Positions 23,282 through 31,501 of a DNA stretch of 64,000 nucleotides are shown here, piece after piece. Position 1 is the first letter of the stretch, and every line of letters starts with the position of its first letter. Where the stretch lies: contig NZ_FQUD01000001.1 in assembly GCF_900128945.1 (NCBI RefSeq), forward strand, positions 1,415,450 through 1,479,449, written 5' to 3'. A program made the translations under genes and the position numbers. The stretch is from Chryseobacterium sp. OV279. Its GTDB lineage: Bacteria; Bacteroidota; Bacteroidia; Flavobacteriales; Weeksellaceae. The notes below the pieces were generated by a model, which saw only the letters and a program-made list of their open reading frames with translations, ran no database searches and had not been told where the DNA came from.

Positions 23282-25222
23282 ATGAAGAACAACTATATCA
23301 TTCTTGCTCTGTCATTGGCCGGAATACTCTCTGCACAGACGAAAAATGAGTTTGTAAGTCCCAATGAAAACCTCATTGCCGAGAATATTCTGCCGATTCC
23401 TAAAAATCTGAATCAGGCGATTAAAAAATATTCCGAAAGCAGAAATGCAGGGGTTGCAAGCGTTCATCCCAATGGGAAAGAAATCATTGCAGTGACCCGT
23501 TTTGCTTCTACCAACCAGCTTCATAAAATCTCTGTTCCAATGGGAGCGAGAAAACAGATCACGTTCTTTGATGAACCTGTCAATTCAGCATCTTACGAGC
23601 CTGTAAAAGGGGAATACCTTATTTATACGAAAGATACGGGAGGAAATGAATTCGGACAGCTTTTTAAGCTTGATCTTAAAACCTTGGAGTCCAAACTGCT
23701 TACCGATGGCGGAAGATCCCAGAATGGCGGTATGAAGTGGAAAAAAGACGGTTCAGGATTCTATTTTTCATCTACGAAAAGAAACGGTGGCGACAGGGAT
23801 ATTTATTATATGAATCCTTTAAAACCTGAAGATACACAGCTTATCCTTGAAGTAAAAGGTGGCGGCTGGGGAATCTCCGATCTGTCCGAGGACGGTAAAA
23901 AGCTTTTGATTGGAGAATATGTTTCTGCCAACGATTCTTACCTGTACATCTATGATCTGGAAACCAAAAAGCTGGAACCTATTACCGACCGGAAAGAAAA
24001 AGGAGTGGTGCAGGGTGGTGCTTCTTTCAGTAAAAATGCGGATGAAATTTTTTATGTGACAGACCGGAATAATGAATTCAGCAGACTGGCCGTTTTAAAT
24101 TTAAAAACAAAAAAGACCGAATATCTGACGTCATCCATCCCATGGAACGTTGAAGATTATGATTTGTCTGAAGATCAGTCTAAGATTGCTTTTGTCACAA
24201 ATGAGAGCGGAATCAATAAATTATATATTCTTGATACGGCAACCAAAAAATATGCGCCGGTAAGCCAGCTTCCGGTTGGATTGATTGGTGGAGTTAAGTT
24301 TTCGAATGACGGGAAATCGCTTTATTTTTCCAGATCTGCAGCCAATTCCGGATCGGATGTTTATAAAATGGATATGGCCAGCCAGAATATTGAAAGATGG
24401 ACAGAAAGTGAACAGGGTGAAATGCAGCCGGCAGATATGTCCGTTCCCAAACTGATCGAATGGAAAAGCTTTGATAATATGAAAATCTCTGGATTCTATT
24501 ATCCTGCACCTTCTAAATTTACAGGAAAGAGACCGGTGATTATTAACATCCATGGTGGTCCGGAAGGGCAGTCTATGGCATCATCTATAGGTTCTTCCAA
24601 CTATTTCACCAATGAAATGGGCGTGGCCATGATTTATCCTAATGTAAGAGGATCTTCAGGCTTCGGAAAAACATTCATTGCAGCAGATAACTGGGATCTG
24701 AGAATGAATTCCGTAAAAGATATCGGAAGCCTTCTGGACTGGATCGCAAAACAGCCTGAACTGGACAAAGACAGAATTATGATCATGGGTGGAAGTTACG
24801 GTGGTTTTATGACCCTCGCTACCGCTTACGAATATGCCGATAAAATCAGATGTTCTGTAGACATCGTTGGAATCTCTGATTTCAATACTTTCCTTAAAAA
24901 TACAGAAGAATACAGAAGAGATCTGAGAAGGGTAGAGTATGGTGACGAAAGAATCCCTAAAATGGCTGAATTCTTTACTAAAATTGCTCCTCTGAACAAT
25001 ATTGACAAGATCAAAAAACCGATGTTTATCATCCAGGGAACCAATGACCCGAGAGTTCCGGTGACGGAAGCTGTTCAGATGAGAGACAAGCTGAAAGCTC
25101 AGGGCAAAACAGTCTGGTATCTCGAGGCTAAAAACGAAGGACACGGATTCAGAAAAAAAGAAAATGTAGATTTCCAGCGACTTGCGGTGATTCGTTTTAT
25201 GCAGGAATATTTGTTGAAATAA
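23282..25222 (+). CDS. Secreted S9 family prolyl oligopeptidase-like peptidase
   Basis: 646 residues with signal peptide MKNNYIILALSLAGILSAQ. Residues ~40-385 form a TolB/WD40-like beta-propeller with repeated blades (for example FYFSSTKRNGGDRDIYYMN; LYFSRSAANSGSDVYKMD). The C-terminal alpha/beta hydrolase domain holds HGGPEGQ, the nucleophile elbow GGSYGGFM (Ser about 504), the Asp in GTNDPRVP and the His in NEGHGF. Together these form a complete catalytic triad. Proteins of this layout are acylaminoacyl- or dipeptidyl-peptidases that trim peptides in the periplasm. Exact specificity cannot be stated. No terminator is seen after it; a heptanucleotide array lies downstream. Confidence 0.9.
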   Translation: MKNNYIILALSLAGILSAQTKNEFVSPNENLIAENILPIPKNLNQAIKKYSESRNAGVASVHPNGKEIIAVTRFASTNQLHKISVPMGARKQITFFDEPVNSASYEPVKGEYLIYTKDTGGNEFGQLFKLDLKTLESKLLTDGGRSQNGGMKWKKDGSGFYFSSTKRNGGDRDIYYMNPLKPEDTQLILEVKGGGWGISDLSEDGKKLLIGEYVSANDSYLYIYDLETKKLEPITDRKEKGVVQGGASFSKNADEIFYVTDRNNEFSRLAVLNLKTKKTEYLTSSIPWNVEDYDLSEDQSKIAFVTNESGINKLYILDTATKKYAPVSQLPVGLIGGVKFSNDGKSLYFSRSAANSGSDVYKMDMASQNIERWTESEQGEMQPADMSVPKLIEWKSFDNMKISGFYYPAPSKFTGKRPVIINIHGGPEGQSMASSIGSSNYFTNEMGVAMIYPNVRGSSGFGKTFIAADNWDLRMNSVKDIGSLLDWIAKQPELDKDRIMIMGGSYGGFMTLATAYEYADKIRCSVDIVGISDFNTFLKNTEEYRRDLRRVEYGDERIPKMAEFFTKIAPLNNIDKIKKPMFIIQGTNDPRVPVTEAVQMRDKLKAQGKTVWYLEAKNEGHGFRKKENVDFQRLAVIRFMQEYLLK

Positions 25223-25235
25223 AAGGGTAGGAGGT

Positions 25236-25399
25236 CTGAAGCTGGAAGAGGGAAGTTATTGAACGGCTAAAATATAACTCGAATTGAGTTTTATCAATTT
25301 TTAAGAATGTTTCATTGAATTTATGGAAAGTTTTAAAATGAATGTCCAATAGTAACTTCCAGCTTCCCTCTTCCCTCTTCCCTCTTCCCTCTTCCAGCT
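25236..25399. repeat. Heptanucleotide array CTTCCCT with an outer inverted copy
   Basis: Four exact CTTCCCT units plus one CTTCCAG run from 25363 to 25397. The sequence near 25236-25258 (CTGAAGCTGGAAGAGGGAAG) is the inverse of the same motif. The whole is an inverted-repeat structure with about 100 nt between the arms, filling the gap between the S9 peptidase and patatin genes. Confidence 0.65.
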
Positions 25400-25513
25400 C
25401 CGATATTAATTTTAAGCAGAGTTTAACAGAAGCTATCTGTTAGAATAGTTCTAAAATATGAGATTTCTAAAATTTAACCTCATTTTCTCACCCCGATTCC
25501 TTACATTTATTCT

Positions 25514-26314
25514 ATGAATTTTGAGAGAACAGGACTGGTTTTGTCTGGAGGCGGTACCAAAGGGATTGCCCATGCAGGAGTGTTGAAATTCTTGAACGAA
25601 AAGAAAATCGATGTAGATGTGCTGTCCTGCTGTAGTGCGGGATCTATTGTAGGATGTTTGTATGCGGTCGGAAAAACGCCGGACGAAATTTTAGAGTTCT
25701 TCAATTCAGTGTACTTTTTCAACTGGAAACATTTTACGTTTAATCAGCCGGGGCTTGTTTCTTCGGTTATTTTCAGGAATTATCTTAAACCTATTTTCCA
25801 TGATATGAAACTGGGTGATCTGAATAAGGAAGTGAAAATTGTTGCCACAGAACTGGTTTCCGGAACCCAAAAAATATTTGACGAAAACTTCAAAGTCGTA
25901 GATGCTATTATTGCGTCATGTTCCATTCCCGGAGTGACGACACCTTACATCATCGGCGATGAAATGTACTGTGATGGAGGTGTTCTTAATAATTTTCCCG
26001 CAGATATCATCAGAGAAGAATGTGACAAACTGATCGGTGTTTTTGTTTCTCCTCCCCATAACATTGATATCAACGACTTAAAATCAATCAAAGCCATTGT
26101 TTCCCGTTCCTATGACCTTCTTTCTTACAGAATAGAAAAAGGAAAATTCGATTATTGCGACTGGTTTATTTCCTCCCAAAAACTGTCCAGTTATGGAACT
26201 TTTGAGCGTAGAAAAGATCGCTTGGAAGAGATTTTCAATGTAGGATACCAGGCGGCAGAAGAAAGCTATGACACAAGCGGTTTCCGATCTGAATTGCGCC
26301 AATCGGGGAGTTGA
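25514..26314 (+). CDS. Patatin-like phospholipase family protein
   Basis: 266 residues. The fold begins LVLSGGGTKGIAHAGVLKFL, giving the oxyanion loop GGGTKG. The nucleophile elbow is SCCSAGSIVG with Ser about 43, and the catalytic dyad Asp is in YCDGGVLNNFP at about 155. The usual GxSxG has Cys in place of its first Gly (CCSAG), which is uncommon. Cytosolic, as no signal peptide is seen. Patatin-like proteins hydrolyse acyl chains from lipids. It ends in front of a composite repeat, with a convergent gene beyond. Confidence 0.88.
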   Translation: MNFERTGLVLSGGGTKGIAHAGVLKFLNEKKIDVDVLSCCSAGSIVGCLYAVGKTPDEILEFFNSVYFFNWKHFTFNQPGLVSSVIFRNYLKPIFHDMKLGDLNKEVKIVATELVSGTQKIFDENFKVVDAIIASCSIPGVTTPYIIGDEMYCDGGVLNNFPADIIREECDKLIGVFVSPPHNIDINDLKSIKAIVSRSYDLLSYRIEKGKFDYCDWFISSQKLSSYGTFERRKDRLEEIFNVGYQAAEESYDTSGFRSELRQSGS

Positions 26315-26406
26315 GGTTGAGGGTTGTTACGGACTGCGGGTTCGAGAGTTGGGTAGATTTGCTAGTTGCTAGTTGCTAGTTGCTAGTTGCTAGTTGCCAG
26401 TTGCTG
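26315..26406. repeat. Composite octamer plus heptamer array (inverted orientation)
   Basis: About 26315-26355 holds the inverted octamer-type sequence (GAGGGTTGTTACGG, GCGGGTTCGAGAGTTGGG). From 26361 to 26406 four exact GTTGCTA units follow, then GTTGCCA and GTTGCTG. Read on the minus strand the order is TAGCAAC array then octamer array, the same order as at 34665-34759. It lies between two convergent genes. Confidence 0.7.
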
Positions 26407-26428
26407 GTTCGAAGTTCTTGGGTAAATT

Positions 26429-26848
26429 TTATTTAAACTCTTTTCTATATATCAATTTTCCGTTATCCCATTTTTCTTTTTTTATAACCTTTCTTTTTTC
26501 ATCATAATACTTCCAGATTCCTTGATATTTTCCTTCTAAAAATTCTCCTTCTGCATAATCATAAGGGACAAGCATAGGATTGTCGTCACCTGAGGTTTGA
26601 TAGTAGGTGAAAAGTTTCGTTTTTCCATCAATTATGTGACATTCATGATCTATTTGCCAACAATATAAACTATCAGAATTTTTCTTAAGTGCTCCTGAAC
26701 TAAAATAATATGACATTTTTCGCTTAGAAGGCAATATATTTTTGTATACCTTTCCTTTTCCAGGTTTTGGCGGTTTCTCAAATCTTTGTTGTGCACAAGA
26801 ATTTAAAAAAGAACATAGAATAAAGAGTAGATAAATAAATGTTTTCAT
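26429..26848 (-). CDS. Small lipoprotein with MORN/YwqK-like C-terminus
   Basis: 139 residues. The signal peptide ends in a lipobox (FLNSC, Cys18). The C-terminal half (GEFLEGKYQGIWKYYDEKRKV, then KKEKWDNGKLIYRKEF) reads like one or two MORN/YwqK-type units of the form G-x-W-x-Y-Y-x-x-G-K. Proteins with many such units occur elsewhere in this window (45607-47145). No enzymatic motif. Export to the envelope is inferred. Confidence 0.6.
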   Translation of the reverse strand: MKTFIYLLFILCSFLNSCAQQRFEKPPKPGKGKVYKNILPSKRKMSYYFSSGALKKNSDSLYCWQIDHECHIIDGKTKLFTYYQTSGDDNPMLVPYDYAEGEFLEGKYQGIWKYYDEKRKVIKKEKWDNGKLIYRKEFK

Positions 26849-26934
26849 AGTTTTTTATATCATTTTGTGAATTTGAAAAATGGTAATAAAACTACGATAT
26901 ATTATTTAGGATCTGAGAATTGTTGTCCAGCTCA

Positions 26935-27381
26935 TTACTGTTTAACAACAACCGCATCCTGACGTACCACTTCACGGTCATTTTCGTCACTTACAACCAA
27001 AGTATAAGGTGCTTTGGAAGCTGAATCGGTAAGATAATTCCTCCAGACCTGATAGCTGTAGCCTTCATTCACAAAGCTGAAATAGTAATTTCCTCCCGAA
27101 CCGTCAGGAATCAATTCCCCGTCACTGATGATCATACTTGGCTTTGAAGTGATTTTGGCATTGGCTGCCCAGGATTGGTAAAGGTATTTTCCGTTAGGCT
27201 GTTTGTCAATTCTGATCTTAAACTTTTTCGTTTTGATGATCAATGTTTTGGGTACTTTCTGGAAAGGCTGTACCTCATTGGAAAGATGAAGAGGTTGAGT
27301 GGTTATCGCTGGTTTTTCTGCTGCATAAGCTAAAGAAAACTGAGTAATGCAGAAGGCTCCTAATAAAATCGGTTTGATCAT
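26935..27381 (-). CDS. Secreted protein of unknown function
   Basis: 148 residues with signal peptide MIKPILLGAFCITQFSLAYAA. The mature chain looks strand-rich (KTLIIKTKKFKIRIDKQPNGKYLYQSW; YYFSFVNEGYSYQVWRNYL; YTLVVSDENDREVVRQ). No Cys pair or catalytic motif stands out in the mature part. It lies between two minus-strand genes with gaps of about 90 nt on each side, so operon membership is uncertain. I do not recognise the family. Confidence 0.55.
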   Translation of the reverse strand: MIKPILLGAFCITQFSLAYAAEKPAITTQPLHLSNEVQPFQKVPKTLIIKTKKFKIRIDKQPNGKYLYQSWAANAKITSKPSMIISDGELIPDGSGGNYYFSFVNEGYSYQVWRNYLTDSASKAPYTLVVSDENDREVVRQDAVVVKQ

Positions 27382-27472
27382 TGGATGGTGGGTTATTGGT
27401 TAGGTTTAAACCCAATCAAATATGAAGCCATTTGATGATGTGTTCGCAGTTCTAATCAGCAAATCACTTTGG

Positions 27473-28510
27473 TTATCGTAAAATGGTATCATTGATCCAT
27501 GTATTCAGTTCCATGGTGTTTCTTAGGGTTTTCAGAAACCAGGTATTGGCTTTATAGTCTTCGATATACTGAGGAAAGTAGACGTTGAGACCTTTTCTGA
27601 AATTAAAAAAGCTGAGGTGTATATTTTCTGCTAAAGACTCAAGACGTTGGTTAAGCCATATCTTATCCTCCGGCAGACCGGATGTATGATGCCTGATCAG
27701 CACTTCAATGACAGGGATGTCAATTCTTTCCGATTCTTTTAATATTTTATCCAAAGCATCAGTCAGGACTTCATCGTTAAGGAAATTGATATGAGGAAGA
27801 TTATCCTCATTATTCTGAAAAAGGTGTTCAAACTCTACATCCTGAAGCAGATGATAGGCTCCATGCATAATTTCTGAAGCAGAACTGTAGTCATTATTAT
27901 CCTTTACCATAAAAACAGCAGGGATGTCCATTTTTAGACGGGTATAAGCTTCTATTTTATGATGGCCGTCCAGTACAAAAGCACAGCTCAGCATCGGATC
28001 CAGATGGTAGAGGCTGTAAAATATAACTGGTTTTGGGCGGCCTCCTTTTCTGATCAGATCGATGTAGTATTCCGTTCTTTCAGGATCAATGCTTTTACTT
28101 TCCAGCGTATACAGATAGTTAAAATCATCAAAAGGGTAGAACCATCCGGAAAATTTCTGATCATTCGTATGCTCATCAACAGGTAAAGATCTGCTCATGT
28201 AAAAATTGGAATTATCGTACGGAATTTTACCCAGATTGACCTGATAGATACCATTTTCAAAAAGTTTAAGAAAATCTTCAATACCCATCATGATTTCGGC
28301 TTCTGTTCCATCAACAAGTGCCTGATTAAGACCATCAGCAAAGGTTATCTTTTCCTTTTCAGAAAGTTCAGACACGGCATAATATTCACCCACACTTCCA
28401 CGGGAGTCCGGCCAGTTGACGGCCACAGGACGTCGGATGATTAAGCAGCTGGCAAAGCCATCGTACAGAGCTTTGATAATGCCCTGTCCGTGAGTGATGT
28501 GTATTTCCAT
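27473..28510 (-). CDS. Protein with ParB/sulfiredoxin-like DGHH motif, paired with an ABC ATPase
   Basis: 345 residues, cytoplasmic. The central segment CAFVLDGHHKIEAYTRLKMDIPAVFMVKD (about residues 175-203) matches the LDGHHRxxAxxxLG core of ParB-type nucleotide-binding domains, where the loop binds a nucleotide. A Pro/Lys-rich approach (RKGGRPKPVIFYSLYHLDP) precedes it. No helix-turn-helix follows, so it is not a chromosome-partition ParB. The N- and C-terminal parts are not recognised. Its start lies 9 nt after the stop of a GldA-like ABC ATPase gene, so the two are almost certainly co-transcribed. Function is unknown. Confidence 0.55.
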   Translation of the reverse strand: MEIHITHGQGIIKALYDGFASCLIIRRPVAVNWPDSRGSVGEYYAVSELSEKEKITFADGLNQALVDGTEAEIMMGIEDFLKLFENGIYQVNLGKIPYDNSNFYMSRSLPVDEHTNDQKFSGWFYPFDDFNYLYTLESKSIDPERTEYYIDLIRKGGRPKPVIFYSLYHLDPMLSCAFVLDGHHKIEAYTRLKMDIPAVFMVKDNNDYSSASEIMHGAYHLLQDVEFEHLFQNNEDNLPHINFLNDEVLTDALDKILKESERIDIPVIEVLIRHHTSGLPEDKIWLNQRLESLAENIHLSFFNFRKGLNVYFPQYIEDYKANTWFLKTLRNTMELNTWINDTILR

Positions 28511-28519
28511 GGAATGAAC

Positions 28520-29221
28520 TTAAGAAACGGCGGTGTAGCTGGCAAAAGCTTCTTCCAGGCTGTTGAATCGGCCTTTAAATTCATCAATAGGGCAGTCCTG
28601 AAGAATGTTTCCTTTATGAATCAGAATAACTCGGGAGCACAACGCTTCCACCTCCTGCATAATGTGGGTAGACAGAAGAACCGTTTTCTGCTGACCGATC
28701 TCTTTCACAACATTTCTGATCTCAATGATCTGGTTCGGATCCAGTCCGTTGGTAGGTTCGTCCAGAATTAAGAGGTCTGGCTGATGAATGATGGCTTGTG
28801 CAAGACCAACTCTCTGTTTGTATCCTTTCGACAGCTGACTGATTTTTTTCGATTTTTCAGGTGTGATTCCCACCAGTTCGATCACTTCATCTACTCTGGC
28901 TGCCGATATTTTATGAATGTTGGCCACAAACTGAAGATATTCTCTGACGTACATTTCCAGATACAGTGGATTGTTTTCGGGAAGGAAACCTATTTTCTTC
29001 TTGCTTTCAATCTCGTTTTCGGAAATATTCATTTCGTTAAAGATGATTTCGCCCTGATCAATTTTCAGTGCCCCGACAATGGATTTCATCAGCGTGGATT
29101 TTCCGGCTCCGTTTGGACCCAGAAGACCGATGATCTCATTTTGATCAATAGAAATATTGATGTTGTCTAGTGCAGTCTGTTCTCCAAACTTTTTGGTTAA
29201 ATTGATTATCTGAAGCGGCAT
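28520..29221 (-). CDS. ABC transporter ATP-binding protein, GldA-like
   Basis: 233 residues: a single nucleotide-binding domain with Walker A GPNGAGKST (about 34-42), Q-loop region PENNPLYLEMYVREYLQF, signature SQLSKGYKQR, Walker B LLILDEPTNGLD and the H-loop STHIMQE. The PENNPLYLxxYVREYL and LDPNQIIEIRNV segments closely resemble GldA of gliding-motility ABC transporters. It is shorter than GldA, which has a C-terminal extension, and no GldF/GldG permease lies nearby. A DGHH-motif protein follows after 9 nt. The permease partner must be encoded elsewhere or be absent. Confidence 0.88.
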   Translation of the reverse strand: MPLQIINLTKKFGEQTALDNINISIDQNEIIGLLGPNGAGKSTLMKSIVGALKIDQGEIIFNEMNISENEIESKKKIGFLPENNPLYLEMYVREYLQFVANIHKISAARVDEVIELVGITPEKSKKISQLSKGYKQRVGLAQAIIHQPDLLILDEPTNGLDPNQIIEIRNVVKEIGQQKTVLLSTHIMQEVEALCSRVILIHKGNILQDCPIDEFKGRFNSLEEAFASYTAVS

Positions 29222-29302
29222 AATTCTTAATGTCTTTCTGCAAAAGTAAAAATAAAAAACTCATTCGGATGAATGAGTTCAGTAATATTGAAAAAAATAC
29301 GT

Positions 29303-29863
29303 TTATTTCTTTGATTTTTTGTTCTTGCTGTTGCCATTTGAAGACGGAGCAGCAGTAGATGCCTGATTGGAACCTGTCTTTGTACCATTGATGGTTCCAG
29401 GCTTTTCATACATGGCAGATTTTCCATTGACTTTTCCGAATACTTTTTCCACCTGTTTTTTATTTAAAAACTGGGATTTTCCAACGTATTTACGGTTTTT
29501 ATTGATATACTGGATAAACTGAACGGTCGGCTGACCATAGTTTTTTTCGTAATGCAGTTCAATGATGTCATTGGGAAGTTCCAGGATAATGTTTTCGTCC
29601 GGAGTAGTGATAAAGCCATCCATGATCAGTTTATAAAGACCGGATACGTCACCGTCCAGATTCTGAAATGAAAAAGATCTGATGGTGTTCAGGTTACTGG
29701 TGTTGAGATCCTGATAGTTGATGGTAAATTTATCCTCTTTTTTATATAAACCTACGGAATTATCTTTGCCAATTTCCACCAGGCTTTCGTTTTTCAACAC
29801 TTTGATCTGTGAGAAAACTGAAACGCCGAACATACATGTAATGAGTAGAATTATTTTTCTCAT
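29303..29863 (-). CDS. Small secreted protein with Ser/Asn/Lys-rich tail
   Basis: 186 residues from the ATG at 29863 (MRKIILLITCMFGVSVFSQ, a signal peptide). An upstream in-frame start at 29995 would add 44 residues encoded by AT-rich leader DNA and was rejected. The mature domain is mixed alpha/beta (NESLVEIGKDNSVGLYKKEDKFTI; PTVQFIQYINKNRKYVGKS). The last ~30 residues are low complexity (Thr, Gly, Ser, Asn, Lys). Family not recognised. Confidence 0.6.
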   Translation of the reverse strand: MRKIILLITCMFGVSVFSQIKVLKNESLVEIGKDNSVGLYKKEDKFTINYQDLNTSNLNTIRSFSFQNLDGDVSGLYKLIMDGFITTPDENIILELPNDIIELHYEKNYGQPTVQFIQYINKNRKYVGKSQFLNKKQVEKVFGKVNGKSAMYEKPGTINGTKTGSNQASTAAPSSNGNSKNKKSKK

Positions 29864-30278
29864 GTGGAGGGATTTTAATGTTTTATAAATTGGTGGATTA
29901 AAACTAATAATAAAAATGCTAAAAACATTTATTCTTAAGCAAAAGTAATACTTTTTTTTAATATCATGGTGTGATCGCTTTTCCATATTATGCATGTCAT
30001 AAAGGTGTTTTTGTTCAGATACAAATATAAAATTTAAGCTAATAGAGATGATTTACAAGAATAATATTAAATGTTTTGTAATTGATTTATTGTATTGAAA
30101 TAAATGAAATGATGTAGGTTTTAAATCAATTTGAAAGAGTGGAATGCTCCATATTATCCTGATAATGAACACGGAATAAGTCTTTGAATACTTACGGGAG
30201 CAGAAAATATTTTTTATAGGGCTACGAAATAGAATGAAATTACCATTATTTTTGTTTCATCATTAATATTCATTCACC
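29864..30278. other. 415-nt AT-rich intergenic region between divergent genes
   Basis: Divergent upstream regions of the genes at 29863 (minus) and 30279 (plus). Strongly AT-rich with T and A runs. I see no clear consensus promoter, hairpin or repeat in it. Confidence 0.5.
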
Positions 30279-30842
30279 ATGATCGATATCGCAGAATTTA
30301 AAGAAAACTTAGGATTAAAAGAAATCCCCGTTGAACTCGAAAAACTGGTCTACTTCCAAAACCATATCTCTTCCGGAGAAAATTACAGCCAGGGTTTTGG
30401 TGTTTTGATCGATGATAAGTCCGGACTGAAGAGCTGGAGCGAAGATGACCATTTTTTAGCGAGCTTATTTCCTTTCGCCCAGGCGAATGGCTCCGGTTCA
30501 TTTTATGCTATCTGGAATGATGGAACAGATAAAGCTTTAAACCAAATGCCCGTTGTTATTTTCGGAGATGAAGGTGGTGTGCATATTGTTGCCGAAAATA
30601 TCCTTCAGCTGCTTCATTTGCTTACTTATGATACCGAAATTACCGTTGATTTTGACAGCGCTTATTTTTACAGGGATGAAGAAGATTACGAGGAAAGCGA
30701 AGACCTCAGTGAATACCTGAAATGGATGGCTGGGGATTACGGTTTAGCTCAGATTGAAGAACCGGATGAGCTGATCAAAGCTGCTCAGGACAAGAACAAA
30801 GAACATTTTGAACAATGGTTCGGGCAATATTTTAAATACTGA
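30279..30842 (+). CDS. SMI1/KNR4 (SUKH)-like protein
   Basis: 187 residues, acidic, cytoplasmic. The N-terminal half (KENLGLKEIPVELEKLVYFQNH, then FPFAQANGSGSFYAIWNDG and MPVVIFGDEGGVHIVAENILQLLHLL) has the order seen in SUKH-superfamily proteins: a helix with an x-P-x-E-L turn, then a strand with F-A-x-x-G-x-G, then a late F-G-D-E-G strand. SUKH proteins include immunity factors of polymorphic toxins, but no toxin gene is adjacent here. A GNAT acetyltransferase gene follows after 23 nt. Assignment rests on motif order by eye. Confidence 0.5.
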   Translation: MIDIAEFKENLGLKEIPVELEKLVYFQNHISSGENYSQGFGVLIDDKSGLKSWSEDDHFLASLFPFAQANGSGSFYAIWNDGTDKALNQMPVVIFGDEGGVHIVAENILQLLHLLTYDTEITVDFDSAYFYRDEEDYEESEDLSEYLKWMAGDYGLAQIEEPDELIKAAQDKNKEHFEQWFGQYFKY

Positions 30843-30865
30843 ATATCAAAAAAACAACAAGAAAT

Positions 30866-31366
30866 ATGAATATTTTACATCAGGATCAGAATTTTACGAT
30901 CCGTCAGTTTTTACCGGAAGAACAAAACCTTTTTTGTGATCTTTTTGAAGATGAAGAGGTGACCCGGTATCTTCCTTACCGTTCACCTGAACAGTATGCG
31001 GAAATGTTTGAAATAGCATTGGAAGATTATACGAAAGGCCCCTTTGGACGTTTTGGAATCTTCAGTTCCGAAAATAATGATTTTATCGGAATGTGTCTGG
31101 TGAGAAATTTTGCAGATGCAACAGGACAGATTGAAATTGGATATACGTTAGGAAAAAAATACTGGGGAAAAGGTATCGCAACGGAAGTGAGCCGTGCTTT
31201 AGTCAAATATTCTCTTTTAAATACCGAAGGAGGCGATATCGTAGCCGTGACTGATCTGGACAATATAGGTTCACAAAAAGTATTGGAAAAGGCGGGTTTC
31301 ATACGTATAGATAACCTGAAGAGACCGGATGGTGAACTGGCTTACTACGTCATCCAGCGCAATTAA
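30866..31366 (+). CDS. GNAT family N-acetyltransferase (RimJ/RimL-like)
   Basis: 166 residues. The acetyl-CoA binding signature is IEIGYTLGKKYWGKGIATEVSRALVKYSL (about residues 90-118), preceded by the strand FGIFSSENNDFIGMCLVRNF and followed by VTDLDNIGSQKVLEKAGFI, the typical N-x-x-S-x-x-V-x-E-K-x-G-F C-terminus. This is a cytoplasmic acetyl-CoA-dependent N-acetyltransferase of the RimJ/RimL-like branch. The substrate is unknown. It lies 23 nt after a SUKH-like gene. Confidence 0.88.
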   Translation: MNILHQDQNFTIRQFLPEEQNLFCDLFEDEEVTRYLPYRSPEQYAEMFEIALEDYTKGPFGRFGIFSSENNDFIGMCLVRNFADATGQIEIGYTLGKKYWGKGIATEVSRALVKYSLLNTEGGDIVAVTDLDNIGSQKVLEKAGFIRIDNLKRPDGELAYYVIQRN

Positions 31367-31448
31367 ATGTAACCTGAGTGCGAGATTAAAGCTATTTATT
31401 TGTGATATTCAGGAAACCTGAACCTACTTAGTTCCTGACCGTCCTGCT

Positions 31449-31481
31449 AACCATGTCAAGGTTGAAAACCTTGACATGGTT
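31449..31481. repeat. Perfect 15-bp palindrome between convergent genes
   Basis: Arms at 31449-31463 (AACCATGTCAAGGTT) and 31467-31481 with a 3-nt loop. No T-run follows on either strand, so it is atypical for an intrinsic terminator. It lies 83 nt after the GNAT stop and 20 nt beyond the convergent LytTR gene's stop. Confidence 0.75.
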
Positions 31482-31501
31482 AATTAAATTCATGAAATTT
31501 C

